Assembly (NCBI GenBank): GCA_031279675.1
Contig: JAITIB010000062.1
Location: 1-27,036 of the forward strand
Length of the DNA: 27,036 nt
From: Puniceicoccales bacterium
Lineage (GTDB): Bacteria > Verrucomicrobiota > Verrucomicrobiia > Opitutales > UBA953
Direction of reading: 5' to 3'
Translations under genes and position numbers: made by a program
Notes under the pieces: model-generated
The model's database searches: none
The model's input: only the letters and a program-made list of their open reading frames with translations
Told to the model about the DNA's origin: nothing
Shown: in pieces, positions 1-8,097 of the stretch
Numbering within the stretch: position 1 is the first letter of the stretch
Layout: every line of letters begins with the position of its first letter

Positions 1-647
1 TTGAAGAGGCGTTTGTAGTAAAAATTCCCGGTGTAAAGCGCCGCCGCGGGGTTGTGCGCGAGGACCCGGTCTTTGGTGATAAGCGTGGTGACGGGTGCTT
101 CGGAATGTTTCATGAAGAGCGAATCGTGGCCCACGCAAAGCCCCACGATGACGTTCAAGTGCGTCTTGTAGTTGTTGAGCAAACGCGCTTGGAGGACGGG
201 GTTGCAGAGGGCTTCGTAAGAGCCGGGCTGCACCTTGAGGTTCTCCGGCACGCCGATGCACGTTTTATCCACTGAGCCGACTTTGCAGATGGCGGTGCGC
301 GATTCGAGTCCGTGCGCTTTGAGAATGCGCGCAAACAGGCGCGTCTCGGCCATCAAGCCCACGCAGGTGGCGATGCCGATGCGCGTTGCGCCGATGCGGT
401 TGGCGAAGGCGATGATTTCCTCGACCCGCGTGAGGCGCCCGTAATAGGTGCCTTCGACTTCGATGGCCGCGCGTGCGACGCGTTCATCCTCGCCGCCCTC
501 GCGGTAATTGTCGAGCGAGCCTTGGACGAGCGCCGGATCCGCATTTTCGCCATGGCAAAAAGACGGGAAGGTGCCGTCGTTGCGGTAACAGTTGACGACT
601 CCGCAGTCGGAACAGGTGAGGGGGACTTTTTCGGCTTTCGAGGACAT
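1..647 (-). CDS. DUF1847 family metal-binding protein (3' end cut by window edge)
   Basis: The reading frame starts at the ATG at 647-645 and runs open off the left edge, giving 215 complete codons, so the C-terminus is missing. The N-terminus holds a cysteine cluster (CSDCGVVNC, then another Cys in FPSFCHGE) that looks like a small metal-binding site. It is followed by an alpha/beta region with AFANRIGATRIGIATCVGL and VIVGLCVGHDSLFMKH. This layout fits the DUF1847 family, whose members are about 200-230 residues and have no established reaction, so little is probably missing. It lies downstream of mutA but is separated from it by a strong terminator, and an AT-rich stretch just upstream may hold its own promoter. 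No Shine-Dalgarno sequence precedes the ATG. Family assignment is from memory of the pattern. Confidence 0.8.
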   Translation of the reverse strand, partial: MSSKAEKVPLTCSDCGVVNCYRNDGTFPSFCHGENADPALVQGSLDNYREGGEDERVARAAIEVEGTYYGRLTRVEEIIAFANRIGATRIGIATCVGLMAETRLFARILKAHGLESRTAICKVGSVDKTCIGVPENLKVQPGSYEALCNPVLQARLLNNYKTHLNVIVGLCVGHDSLFMKHSEAPVTTLITKDRVLAHNPAAALYTGNFYYKRLF

Positions 648-681
648 GGTGTTGTTGCTTTGGAATATCAATGGCAAAATC

Positions 682-709
682 ATTTAATTATTACCAATGA
701 AGTAAACAA
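682..709 (-). promoter_or_regulatory. Candidate promoter for the DUF1847 gene
   Basis: In an AT-rich patch within otherwise GC-rich DNA, the minus strand reads TTGTTT (709-704), a 16-base spacer, then TTAAAT (687-682). This is a partial match to a sigma70 -35/-10 pair. It lies after the mutA terminator and about 35 bases before the ATG at 647, which is where a promoter would be expected. The match is weak and rests on composition and position. Confidence 0.3.
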
Positions 710-754
710 TTTAGTTCCAGAATCGTGCATGAATCGGGGAGGGAGGGGCACAAC

Positions 755-786
755 AAAAACTGCGGTGGCATGGAGGCCACCGCAGT
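755..786 (-). terminator. Rho-independent terminator of mutA
   Basis: A perfect 11-bp inverted repeat, ACTGCGGTGGC (759-769) and GCCACCGCAGT (776-786), has a 6-base loop. On the minus strand it is followed by a run of Ts (TTTTTGTTGT). It starts about 24 bases after the mutA stop codon. Confidence 0.9.
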
Positions 787-809
787 GAAGGGCAAAAATC
801 CGCAGTGAT

Positions 810-2729
810 TTACAGGGCGCCGAGTTTTTGGAGGAATTGGCGGTTGGTCTCGTAGTTGTCGGATTTGACGAAGATGAAGGTGTCGAGTCCGGCGGACTTA
901 TAGGAGGGCTCGTTGTCACCGGGGTTTCCGGCAAGGATGAGCGTGAGTTGCGGCGCCTTGGCTTTGATTGCCTGTGCGATGAGCGGAACCTGAGTGACGT
1001 AATCTTCGTCGTGTCCGCAGATGACAATGAGCTGGGCGCCGGAGGCAATCGCGGCGTTGGCAATGGCGGTGGCGTCGGTGCTGCCTTCGGCGCCGGTGAT
1101 TTCAAAGCCGCCTGTCTCAAAGAAACCTCGCGTGAAATCGGCGCGGGCTTTGTGCCGGCGGAGGGGGCCGATGTTGGCGAGATGGATTTTGGGCCCGTGT
1201 CCGTGTTTGGCCTTGTAGGCGGTGGCGGCGGCACGAAGTTCCTCGTAGCGCGCGGCGAGGCGTGTGGAGGGGAGCGCGGGGGCGGTTTCCCTGGCGGTGT
1301 CACCGGTTTTTTTCGGCGAAGCGGCGCTGTCGGGCCCGGTGGTTGAAGGGAGCGGTTTTTCCTGAATGTTTGGGTATTGGTTGGTGCCGACGAGGGAGAC
1401 GCGGCGTTGTCCGAGCAATTTTTCCCTGCCTTTGCGGGTGGCGGCGATGCTGTTTTGGATGAATCCATTTTGGATCGCGACGGCGGCCCCTCCTTGGGCT
1501 TCGATTTTTTGGAAAAATTCCCAGGATTTGCCGGCGATGTCATCGGTGAGCTTTTCGACATACCATGAGCCGCCGGAGGGATCGATAACGGAGGTGAGCT
1601 CGCATTCCTCCTGAAGGATGATGTGCGTGTTGCGGGCAACCCGTCGGGCGAGATCGTCGGGCTGGCGCACGCATTCGTCGTAGGCGCCGATGGTGAGGCT
1701 TTCGATGCCGCCAAGGACACCGCCGAGGGCTTCCGTTGTGGTGCGCAGGATGTTTACGCAGGGGTCGTGCTTGGTTTTGTTGAAAATGCCTGTGCGGGCG
1801 TGCTGGCGCATGACTTGGGCGGCGGGGTTGCCGCCGAGCTCGGTGACGATGCGGGCCCAGGTAATGCGCGCGGCGCGGAGTTTTGCCAGTTCGACGAAGA
1901 AGTTTCCGCCGATGGAAAAATGGAACGCCATCTGGCTTGCGGCGTCGTCGGTGTCGAATCCGTGTTCGCCAAGGGCGCGCAGGTAGGCGAGCCCTGTGGC
2001 GAGCGCGGTGCCGAGTTCCTCGACGGCGCTGGCACCGGCGTTGTGGTAGGCGTGGGTAACGACTCCGAGCGCGGTGAATGCGGGCAGGTGGTCGCTGGTG
2101 AACCGGACGAGATTGGCGGCAGTGGCGCCAAATTCCGCGAGGGGGAAGGGGAGCGAGCCTGTGGCGGCGAGCGTCCCGAGGGGGTCGTAATTGAGCGTGC
2201 CGCGGATTTTTCCCGGAGTGGCGTTTTGCTTTTTCAGCCAGTCGTGGAAGAGTGTCGCGGTCGCTTGGGTGCGGGTGCCGGCGTGGAAGTGCCATGCGAT
2301 GGCCTCCGGGGTGACGTTTTGAAATGCGGTGGCGAAATCGGCGGCGTTTTCGAGCCGTGGAGAGCCGGGATGGTCGAGCACGAGGCTGACGGCATTTTGT
2401 CCGGCGGCGAGGTCGCGCAGCAGCGTGGCATTGAAGGTGGCGGGGTCGGCGCCGTGGATTTCCTGCGCAATGTCCCAAGGGGCGCGGCAGTAGCCGTCGG
2501 GTCGTGTTCCGCGCAAAAATCCGTCCTGGCCTGGGAGTGTCGCGGTGGCGGGGATGGCGTTGAGGACCTCACGCTCGTAAATGGGCTGGAGGGTGAGGGC
2601 TTCCGGCGTCGGCGTGAGCATGATTTTGTCAAACGGAGCGCCCTTGAGGAGCGCCTCGGCAGCGGTTTTCCATTCGGCATGGGTGTTTGATGTAAACTCA
2701 GCCGCGAGTTTTGAGGATGTGTCTGGCAT
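810..2729 (-). CDS. mutA: Methylmalonyl-CoA mutase small (beta) subunit
   Basis: This 639-residue protein matches the usual length and layout of MutA, the non-catalytic partner of the MutA-MutB mutase that interconverts methylmalonyl-CoA and succinyl-CoA. The N-terminal three quarters is the TIM-barrel mutase domain (GTLNYDPLG around residue 180; VNILRTTTEALGGVLGGIESLTIGAYDE around 330; DPSGGSWYVEKLTD around 385). The last 130 residues are a B12-binding-like domain. It lacks the DxHxxG cobalamin ligand motif, as expected for the small subunit: the equivalent stretch reads IGPLRRHKARADFTRGFFETGGFEI. The catalytic large subunit MutB, normally directly downstream, is absent here; instead there is a terminator and a DUF1847 gene. 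The ATG at 2729 has no Shine-Dalgarno sequence before it. rpsU lies upstream on the same strand with its own terminator. Confidence 0.93.
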   Translation of the reverse strand: MPDTSSKLAAEFTSNTHAEWKTAAEALLKGAPFDKIMLTPTPEALTLQPIYEREVLNAIPATATLPGQDGFLRGTRPDGYCRAPWDIAQEIHGADPATFNATLLRDLAAGQNAVSLVLDHPGSPRLENAADFATAFQNVTPEAIAWHFHAGTRTQATATLFHDWLKKQNATPGKIRGTLNYDPLGTLAATGSLPFPLAEFGATAANLVRFTSDHLPAFTALGVVTHAYHNAGASAVEELGTALATGLAYLRALGEHGFDTDDAASQMAFHFSIGGNFFVELAKLRAARITWARIVTELGGNPAAQVMRQHARTGIFNKTKHDPCVNILRTTTEALGGVLGGIESLTIGAYDECVRQPDDLARRVARNTHIILQEECELTSVIDPSGGSWYVEKLTDDIAGKSWEFFQKIEAQGGAAVAIQNGFIQNSIAATRKGREKLLGQRRVSLVGTNQYPNIQEKPLPSTTGPDSAASPKKTGDTARETAPALPSTRLAARYEELRAAATAYKAKHGHGPKIHLANIGPLRRHKARADFTRGFFETGGFEITGAEGSTDATAIANAAIASGAQLIVICGHDEDYVTQVPLIAQAIKAKAPQLTLILAGNPGDNEPSYKSAGLDTFIFVKSDNYETNRQFLQKLGAL

Positions 2730-2837
2730 GGTTGTGATTGGATGAAATGGTGGCGCGAATCAAATCGCTGGCGCGGGAAGAACCCGGATGGCAGCAACGC
2801 GTTGCGCGCGGGAATGTGTCCGCACGCCGTGGGAATT

Positions 2838-2865
2838 AAAACGGCGCCATTGAGGGACGGCGCCG
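2838..2865 (-). terminator. Probable rho-independent terminator of rpsU
   Basis: CGGCGCC (2842-2848) pairs with GGCGCCG (2859-2865) across a 10-base loop. On the minus strand the stem is followed by TTTTAATT. It lies 17 bases after the rpsU stop codon. Confidence 0.75.
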
Positions 2866-2881
2866 CAGTGTGCTGGAGGGC

Positions 2882-3082
2882 TCACATGTTTTCGTAACGC
2901 TGGCGAAGCATGCTGCTGAATGCCTGTACCTTCCTTTTGCGGCGGCGCACTTCGCAAGGCTTTTCAAAATAGCGCTTGGCGCGGACATCCTTGATGATGT
3001 TTTCGCGCTCGAGTTTTTTCTTCAGGCGGCGGATGGCCTTGTCCATGCTTTCGCCTTTACGGATTTTGATTTCTACGGGCAT
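2882..3082 (-). CDS. rpsU: 30S ribosomal protein S21
   Basis: This 66-residue basic protein has the typical S21 sequence: it begins MPVEIKIRKGESMDKAIRRL, then has a KRYFEKPCEVRRRKRK stretch and ends SMLRQRYENM. S21 sits on the small-subunit platform near the 3' end of 16S rRNA and helps translation initiation. The length is normal. The start ATG (3082-3080) is preceded by AAGCAAACAA, with no Shine-Dalgarno sequence. It stands between the small secreted-protein gene upstream (105 bases away) and its own terminator, so it may be transcribed alone or by read-through from the upstream pair. Confidence 0.97.
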   Translation of the reverse strand: MPVEIKIRKGESMDKAIRRLKKKLERENIIKDVRAKRYFEKPCEVRRRKRKVQAFSSMLRQRYENM

Positions 3083-3187
3083 TTGTTTGCTTATGTGTTT
3101 AGGAAAAAAGGGACGCAGGGAAGTTGTCGCGCGGGTTTCGTCAAATCAAAAAAGTGCGGCGGCATTGGGATTGTGCGTTGCGACGGG

Positions 3188-3916
3188 TCAGCGTTTCCCG
3201 GTTGTTGAGCTCGGTGGCGATGGCGCGGGGACGTTGGGGATGCCTTTCAGGAGGAGATGCGCGGGGTCGTTGGGATCGTCAAAAAAGAGATAGGTGCGCG
3301 CACGACCGGGGTCGAATCGGAAGCGTGTGGAGTAGCCGGGCTTGCCGGTGGGGAGGTAAAGGACGCCGTTGATGTAGCGTGGCTTGGTGCCCAAATCAAG
3401 GTGGGCCGATTTGCCACTCGGGATGAGCGCATTGATGTCTCCAAAACTTGCGGTGACGTTGTGCTTGCTGAGGTTGATCAGGCACCAGGTGTTGCCGGGG
3501 TTTTTGATGTTTTCCTCGGCAACGATGAAGCTGGCGTAGCGTTCAGTGGGGGTGCTGACGCGTTTGAGGAGGACAAGGTAGGTCCCGGAATTTTTGGGAG
3601 GCGTGATTTCGGAAACGGGGACCGGGGCATTTTTTTCTCCGCTGTTGCGGTAGAGGACGAGGGGGCTGGGGCCGTTGTAGTGGATGGGGAGGGGTTTGTA
3701 ATCGGAGGGGATGTCCAAGGTGCTGCCTTTTTTACCGTTGCCCGCGGTGGCTCCGTAAGTGAGCCCCGAAATGGCCGCGTCGAGGCTGAGAAAGGAGACG
3801 CGGATGGAAACGGGCTCGGGCTCTCGCCTGGCGCCGCTCTGGGCGTGTGCCGTCGTGATGCTGGCAAGGCTGAGAAGGAGCGTCGCAAGGAGGTGGCGGC
3901 TGGTCATGGTGTTCAT
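3188..3916 (-). CDS. Small secreted protein of unknown function, paired with the giant pilin-headed protein
   Basis: The protein is 242 residues from the ATG at 3916 (a second ATG lies three codons in). Residues 1-25 form a Sec signal peptide: a short basic start (TSRH), a hydrophobic core (LLATLLLSLASITT) and an AHA-QS signal peptidase I site. The mature part is rich in Pro, Gly and Ser with beta-strand-like segments (PSPLVLYRNSGEK, GTYLVLLKRVSTPTERYASF, ARTYLFFDDPNDPAHLLLKG). I do not recognise a named domain. It begins only 46 bases after the stop of the 1286-residue pilin-headed protein on the same strand, so the two are probably co-transcribed and may act together at the cell surface. 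The open frame continues upstream to 4924, but that part is an out-of-frame shadow of the upstream gene. The location is supported by the signal peptide; the role is not known. Confidence 0.78.
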   Translation of the reverse strand: MNTMTSRHLLATLLLSLASITTAHAQSGARREPEPVSIRVSFLSLDAAISGLTYGATAGNGKKGSTLDIPSDYKPLPIHYNGPSPLVLYRNSGEKNAPVPVSEITPPKNSGTYLVLLKRVSTPTERYASFIVAEENIKNPGNTWCLINLSKHNVTASFGDINALIPSGKSAHLDLGTKPRYINGVLYLPTGKPGYSTRFRFDPGRARTYLFFDDPNDPAHLLLKGIPNVPAPSPPSSTTGKR

Positions 3917-3962
3917 TGTCTGCGATATCGGATTGGTGCTGTTGTTGCTGTGTTGCCGGGTG

Positions 3963-6900
3963 TCAAATTTCGTTGGGGCTGAGCCAACGGATGGAAACGA
4001 TGCGGTAGCGGCGCCCGAAGTATTGGTTGACGGGGGAGAGGGTGCGGTTCTCGGGGTCGTTCTCAGGGGCGATATCGGAGGGTTGCTGGCCGTCATGGTT
4101 CTCCATGTATTCGGGGGTGCGCTGGACGATGGCTTCGAGGTAGGCGCGCGCGTGGGTGGCGCCGGTTTTCCCGGTGGCGTCGCCGTAGGTGCGGATGCGG
4201 AATGTGTCGCTGCGGGCGGCAAGCCTTGGGCCAATGGCTTGGATGATGTCGCCTTGGAGAAGGGCGCCGGTGGCGCCGGTGGCGATGGGGATTCTGCCGT
4301 CAGAGAATTCCACGACCTCGGGATGGGGGAAGGCGCCTTGGACTTCGTCGTTGAGCTTGGCTCGCGTGAGGTCGTTTGGAGGTTGGGCGATGCCGGTGTT
4401 AATGGCGGCGCCGTGGGTTTTGTCCGCATGGAATATGGCGGCTTGGACGATGCCGAGCTTTCCGGGGTCGTCGTTGCTGACGCCGCGGTTGATGAATTGG
4501 GCGAGGGAGAAAAAGGGGAGGACGAGTTTTTCGCCGCCTGGGGCGGTGTAGGGGGCCTCGTGCGCGATGGTGGCGAGGCGGGCGCGGATTTTTGAGACAA
4601 TGGAACGCGCGAGCTTTTCGATTTGCGCGTTGGTGAGCGCCTTGGCGCTTTTCCAGGTGGATTCAGAGGAGAGGGCGTTGTTTTTGGCAAATTCGTTGCC
4701 GCGCACCGGGAGGACGCGGGGGAAGGGGCTTTCCTTGGTGTCCGGGCCGCCGATGCGTGTGTTGCTGTCGCTGGGGACGGGGACTTCGTGAGTGGCGCCG
4801 AGGATGGTTTTCCACGCGCGGTAATCGGTGCTGTGTATGTTAAAGGTGCCTGTCTGGACGAGGTGGGCGGCGGACTTGCGGTAGGCGTTTTTGTCTTCGA
4901 GGAGTTTTTGCGCCTCGGGGACATTGCTGTTTGGATTGAGTCGGAATTGGGTGTTGAGGAGGGGTTGGTTTTTGCTCAGGAAATCGCTCCAGACCTTGTT
5001 TTGCGGGCGGATTTGCGCGGGGGCTGCGCTGCCCTGCGGGTTTACCTCGGGGGCGATTGTGGAAAAGAAATACCGGTCCCAGAGTGCCGTGTTGAGGAGC
5101 CATGTGTGGTCGTAATTGGTCCAGTTGCGGACGGTCGAGTAGAGGGCGTCCGCGGGGACGTAGGGTGTGGGAAGGGCGTTGCCGACAGAGTAGAGGGCAA
5201 AATGGTCGGCAACGCTGATGTTGGCGGTCTGGAATTGGCCGAGGGAGGTGAGGGGGGAGCGGGGCAGGTAGGCGGCAATGAATGAGGTCTTGCCGCTGCT
5301 GCCCATGCTGTTGCCGCTGAAGATGGTGCGTCCGCTCGTCTCAAGGGCTTCCTCCCATGAGGTGATTTTGCGAATGCTGAAGTGCCAGCTGGGGGAGGTG
5401 CACTGGTAGCCGATTTTGTCTCCTAAACGGCCTTGGGCGTCGGGGCGCTTGGTGGATGTGATGGGGTTGCTCATGGCGTAGAGGGGGTAGTTGTTGTTGG
5501 CGACAATGCGCGTGGTCCCGTCGCCGCGGACGCCCCAGTCGGCGGGTTTTTCAAAAAACTCGGCGAGGCCAACGGGTTGGGAGCCTTGTTTTTCGGTGGG
5601 GAGCGCGCTGACATTGACGGTGGCCTCATAGTCCCGTCCGACAATATTGGGGGAGTAGTTGATCATGAACGGCTCGGAGTGCTCGCTACTGTGGTAACCT
5701 CCGGCGTCTATTATGTCTCCGGGCCAGCTCTTGATGTGCTCGCGAATGAAGGTGCCCGAGTTGTAATGATCATCATTGATGTTGCTGGAGTCATAGGACA
5801 TGCGGAGGGTAACCTGGGTGGTGTCCTCAAGCGTGAGAGGCGATCCGTTCTTGAGTTTGCTGAGGTAGAAACCGCCAAGGTGGTTGAACTCGGGCTCGCC
5901 GATGATGGCGCCGCGTTGCCACTGGAGGGTTTCGCGGTCACTGGGCGAGAAAACATAGGTCTCACCCGGCGGGATGATGATCTCGGGGACGAACACGATA
6001 AAGGTTTCGCCACCATCGTATCCGGTGCCCTCCCAGGAGAAGAAATCGGTCATCTTGCCGTTGGCAACGTTCTGTCCATCTACGATAAAGGTGAAGCGCG
6101 TGGATGCGTATTCGCGCAGGGAAAGTTTCATGCCGACACGCGCCTGGCGCCCGTAGCCGTCGGTGAGGGGATCGCCACCGCGAATGAGAATGGGCACGTT
6201 GAAGGGGTTGCGGATGCCGATGATGGGATTGACGACAAGGCGCAGGATGCTGCGCTGTTTGCCGTCGCTGTCGGGCTCGCTTTGTGCGCGCTGGAGCCCG
6301 AGTCCGAGGATGTAGCGTGCCATGTAGGGGTTGGCGGAGACTTTGATTGGGCGTGGGATGGGGGAGCCGCTGCCGCGGTAATCGAGGGCGAAGACATCAT
6401 GCGAACCCGAGTTTCGGGAATTGAAGATGTGGGAAATGGCCTCCCCGAAAAAGTTGTTGTGCGCGGGCAGCCCGGGATAAAATGAGCGGGCGCGAAAGGC
6501 GCCGTTAAGGAAGTTGTTGGCCTCCTCCTTGCCGGCGAGCACCTCCGTGTCGTCGTCAACGGCTTTGTAGAGCTGGTAGTAGTTGCGCATGAGGTCCCAG
6601 CTGGGGCCGCGGATTTTGTATCCGGAGCCGATGTTGACGCTGAACACGGGGCGTGACTCCACGTCCTTGTTGGCGCTGACGAGGTGCATGATCTCTTTTT
6701 CCCAGCGAAGGTTTTTCACGGTGCCCGCGCCGCTTCCGCCACCGCTCTGCACGGTGCCGTCCATGTTGAGCGTGGAGGGCTCGGTGCCACGGCGGCCAAA
6801 GGGGGACTCTTGAAATTTCTCATACGGCAGCTCCAGCGCGATCGAGAGGTCATGCTTGAGTCCCCCGTTGCGCACGTCCACGAGGAGCCCTTCCGAGTGC

Positions 6901-7823
6901 GCGGTGACGGCGTGTGCGTATGTGGTTGTGAGCGTGCCCTCGGGGACGCCTTCAATCAGGGCGTAGTCGGCGGTGTCGAGGACTTGGGCAAGCTTGGGGT
7001 CGCCGGACTTGATTCCGGTCCAGTGCGGGAACAGTTCAGTGGCGGCGGCGCGTCCGGGCGTGGTCAGGCGCGCAAGCCCGCGTGCCGAATCGGGTGGTTC
7101 GTCCGCGAAAGCGTCCCGCAGGTTCATCCGTGCCTTCACGCCTTCGTCGGAAATCCACCAGCCAATGTGCCCATTGATTTGCCGGGCGGCGTCTCGCAGG
7201 GAAACGCGCTTGACGGTGACGCGGGTGTCGAGCGGCGGCATCTCCTCGTCGGCATCAGCCGCGGTGTCCCGGGCGCTGGAAAAAAGTGTCACGTATTCCG
7301 AAAAATCCGGGATGCCCGCGGAGATTTTTTTCCACGGCACCTCATATTTGGTTTCGTAGGAGGATTTTTGGTCAAGCGAGTTGAATTGCGCCTCGCCACT
7401 GACAAGGGCTGCGGGCGGGCGGTTTTGATTTTTTTCGCGCGTGTCCCACGCAAGTGTCCAGTAAGGGTTGCGTTCCTCCCAAAGTGCGCGCGCCTCCTTG
7501 TCCTCGCCCGAGGGCACCGGGAGGGTGAGGTTTGCCTGTGCCGTGACGCGCTGGTCTGGCCCCGTTTCCTGTTGCAGCTGTGCCAGCGCCATCCGCAGGG
7601 CCAAGGTGGCGTTGAGTTGCGCCCTTTGCCGGTCGGCGGAAGCCGAGGTTATGCGCATTTCGATTGCCAGAAACACCGTCAGGCTGATCACGAGCAAGAG
7701 CAACATGCTCATGACCACGAGGGAGAGCACGAGAGAAAAGCCGCGCGACGAGGTTCTTTGGCTGGCATCTGGGGCTCGGGAACAAGAGGGGGCAGGACGG
7801 TAATGGGTGAAAAAATGCTTCAT
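3963..7823 (-). CDS. Giant membrane-anchored protein with pilin-like N-terminus (Verru_Chthon cassette protein A-like)
   Basis: This 1286-residue protein starts at the ATG at 7823. The frame is open up to 7982, but that extension would run through tRNA-His and its terminator. Residues 1-28 are basic and end RTSSRG. Residues 29-54 are one strongly hydrophobic helix (FSLVLSLVVMSMLLLLVISL...), followed by an amphipathic, Ala/Gln/Leu-rich helix to about residue 85. This resembles the G|F start of type IV pilin and PilX-like proteins, but without a Glu at mature position 5. The remaining 1200 residues look extracytoplasmic: they are rich in Asn, Ser, Pro and aromatic residues and end GRRYRIVSIRWLSPNEI. 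Length, N-terminus and C-terminal end recall Verru_Chthon cassette protein A, a verrucomicrobial family usually found with three pilin-like partners, none of which is present here. A small secreted protein follows. Function is unknown; the family name is from memory. Confidence 0.75.
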   Translation of the reverse strand: MKHFFTHYRPAPSCSRAPDASQRTSSRGFSLVLSLVVMSMLLLLVISLTVFLAIEMRITSASADRQRAQLNATLALRMALAQLQQETGPDQRVTAQANLTLPVPSGEDKEARALWEERNPYWTLAWDTREKNQNRPPAALVSGEAQFNSLDQKSSYETKYEVPWKKISAGIPDFSEYVTLFSSARDTAADADEEMPPLDTRVTVKRVSLRDAARQINGHIGWWISDEGVKARMNLRDAFADEPPDSARGLARLTTPGRAAATELFPHWTGIKSGDPKLAQVLDTADYALIEGVPEGTLTTTYAHAVTAHSEGLLVDVRNGGLKHDLSIALELPYEKFQESPFGRRGTEPSTLNMDGTVQSGGGSGAGTVKNLRWEKEIMHLVSANKDVESRPVFSVNIGSGYKIRGPSWDLMRNYYQLYKAVDDDTEVLAGKEEANNFLNGAFRARSFYPGLPAHNNFFGEAISHIFNSRNSGSHDVFALDYRGSGSPIPRPIKVSANPYMARYILGLGLQRAQSEPDSDGKQRSILRLVVNPIIGIRNPFNVPILIRGGDPLTDGYGRQARVGMKLSLREYASTRFTFIVDGQNVANGKMTDFFSWEGTGYDGGETFIVFVPEIIIPPGETYVFSPSDRETLQWQRGAIIGEPEFNHLGGFYLSKLKNGSPLTLEDTTQVTLRMSYDSSNINDDHYNSGTFIREHIKSWPGDIIDAGGYHSSEHSEPFMINYSPNIVGRDYEATVNVSALPTEKQGSQPVGLAEFFEKPADWGVRGDGTTRIVANNNYPLYAMSNPITSTKRPDAQGRLGDKIGYQCTSPSWHFSIRKITSWEEALETSGRTIFSGNSMGSSGKTSFIAAYLPRSPLTSLGQFQTANISVADHFALYSVGNALPTPYVPADALYSTVRNWTNYDHTWLLNTALWDRYFFSTIAPEVNPQGSAAPAQIRPQNKVWSDFLSKNQPLLNTQFRLNPNSNVPEAQKLLEDKNAYRKSAAHLVQTGTFNIHSTDYRAWKTILGATHEVPVPSDSNTRIGGPDTKESPFPRVLPVRGNEFAKNNALSSESTWKSAKALTNAQIEKLARSIVSKIRARLATIAHEAPYTAPGGEKLVLPFFSLAQFINRGVSNDDPGKLGIVQAAIFHADKTHGAAINTGIAQPPNDLTRAKLNDEVQGAFPHPEVVEFSDGRIPIATGATGALLQGDIIQAIGPRLAARSDTFRIRTYGDATGKTGATHARAYLEAIVQRTPEYMENHDGQQPSDIAPENDPENRTLSPVNQYFGRRYRIVSIRWLSPNEI

Positions 7824-7903
7824 CGATGATGAGGATTGGAAATGGCCCCGGAACCATGCGCTTGCGCCCGCGCCTGACAAGCCCAAAGCGCGCGGGTGCG
7901 CGC

Positions 7904-7927
7904 AAAAAAAACCGCGCCAAGGCGCGG
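7904..7927 (-). terminator. Rho-independent terminator of tRNA-His
   Basis: On the minus strand CCGCGCC and GGCGCGG form a tight GC hairpin (7912-7927), directly followed by eight Ts (7911-7904). It starts about 11 bases after the tRNA CCA end. Confidence 0.9.
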
Positions 7928-7937
7928 ATTTTTGAAA

Positions 7938-8015
7938 TGGGGTGGAAGACCGGATTTGAACCGGCGACCCTTGGTACCACAAACCAATGCTCTAACCAAC
8001 TGAGCTACATCCACC
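7938..8015 (-). tRNA. tRNA-His (GTG), CCA encoded
   Basis: The minus strand folds as a cloverleaf with a D arm (GCTC AGTTGGTTA GAGC), an anticodon arm (TTGGT TTGTGGT ACCAA, anticodon GTG), a 5-base variable loop, and a T arm (GCCGG TTCAAAT CCGGT). The extra 5' G (-1) opposite C73, the identity mark of tRNA-His, is present (8015 and 7941). The CCA tail is encoded at 7940-7938. The acceptor stem has one U-U mismatch (positions 6 and 67) and the T stem one G-U pair. It sits two bases after a hairpin with a T run that follows asnS, so it may be co-transcribed with asnS. Confidence 0.96.
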
Positions 8016-8017
8016 GT

Positions 8018-8050
8018 AAAAACGGGGCCGAGGGAAGTGGCGTCGGCCCC
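8018..8050 (-). terminator. Terminator-like hairpin between asnS and tRNA-His
   Basis: GGGGCCGA (8024-8031) pairs with TCGGCCCC (8043-8050) across an 11-base loop. On the minus strand the stem is followed by GTTTTTAC. It begins 47 bases after the asnS stop, and its T run ends two bases before the tRNA. It could end the asnS transcript or be a leader hairpin of the tRNA. Confidence 0.7.
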
Positions 8051-8097
8051 TGTCGTCAATGAAAAATTTTCATCCGGAAGATCCCTGAAATGGCATT

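Noticed and set aside
3917..4924. Upstream extension of the small secreted protein frame
   Set aside because: It overlaps the upstream gene out of frame and is Pro/Ser/Thr-rich noise; the signal peptide fixes the start near 3916.
7824..7982. Upstream extension of the giant pilin-headed protein
   Set aside because: It would translate through tRNA-His and its terminator; the ATG at 7823 sits just before the basic segment and hydrophobic helix.
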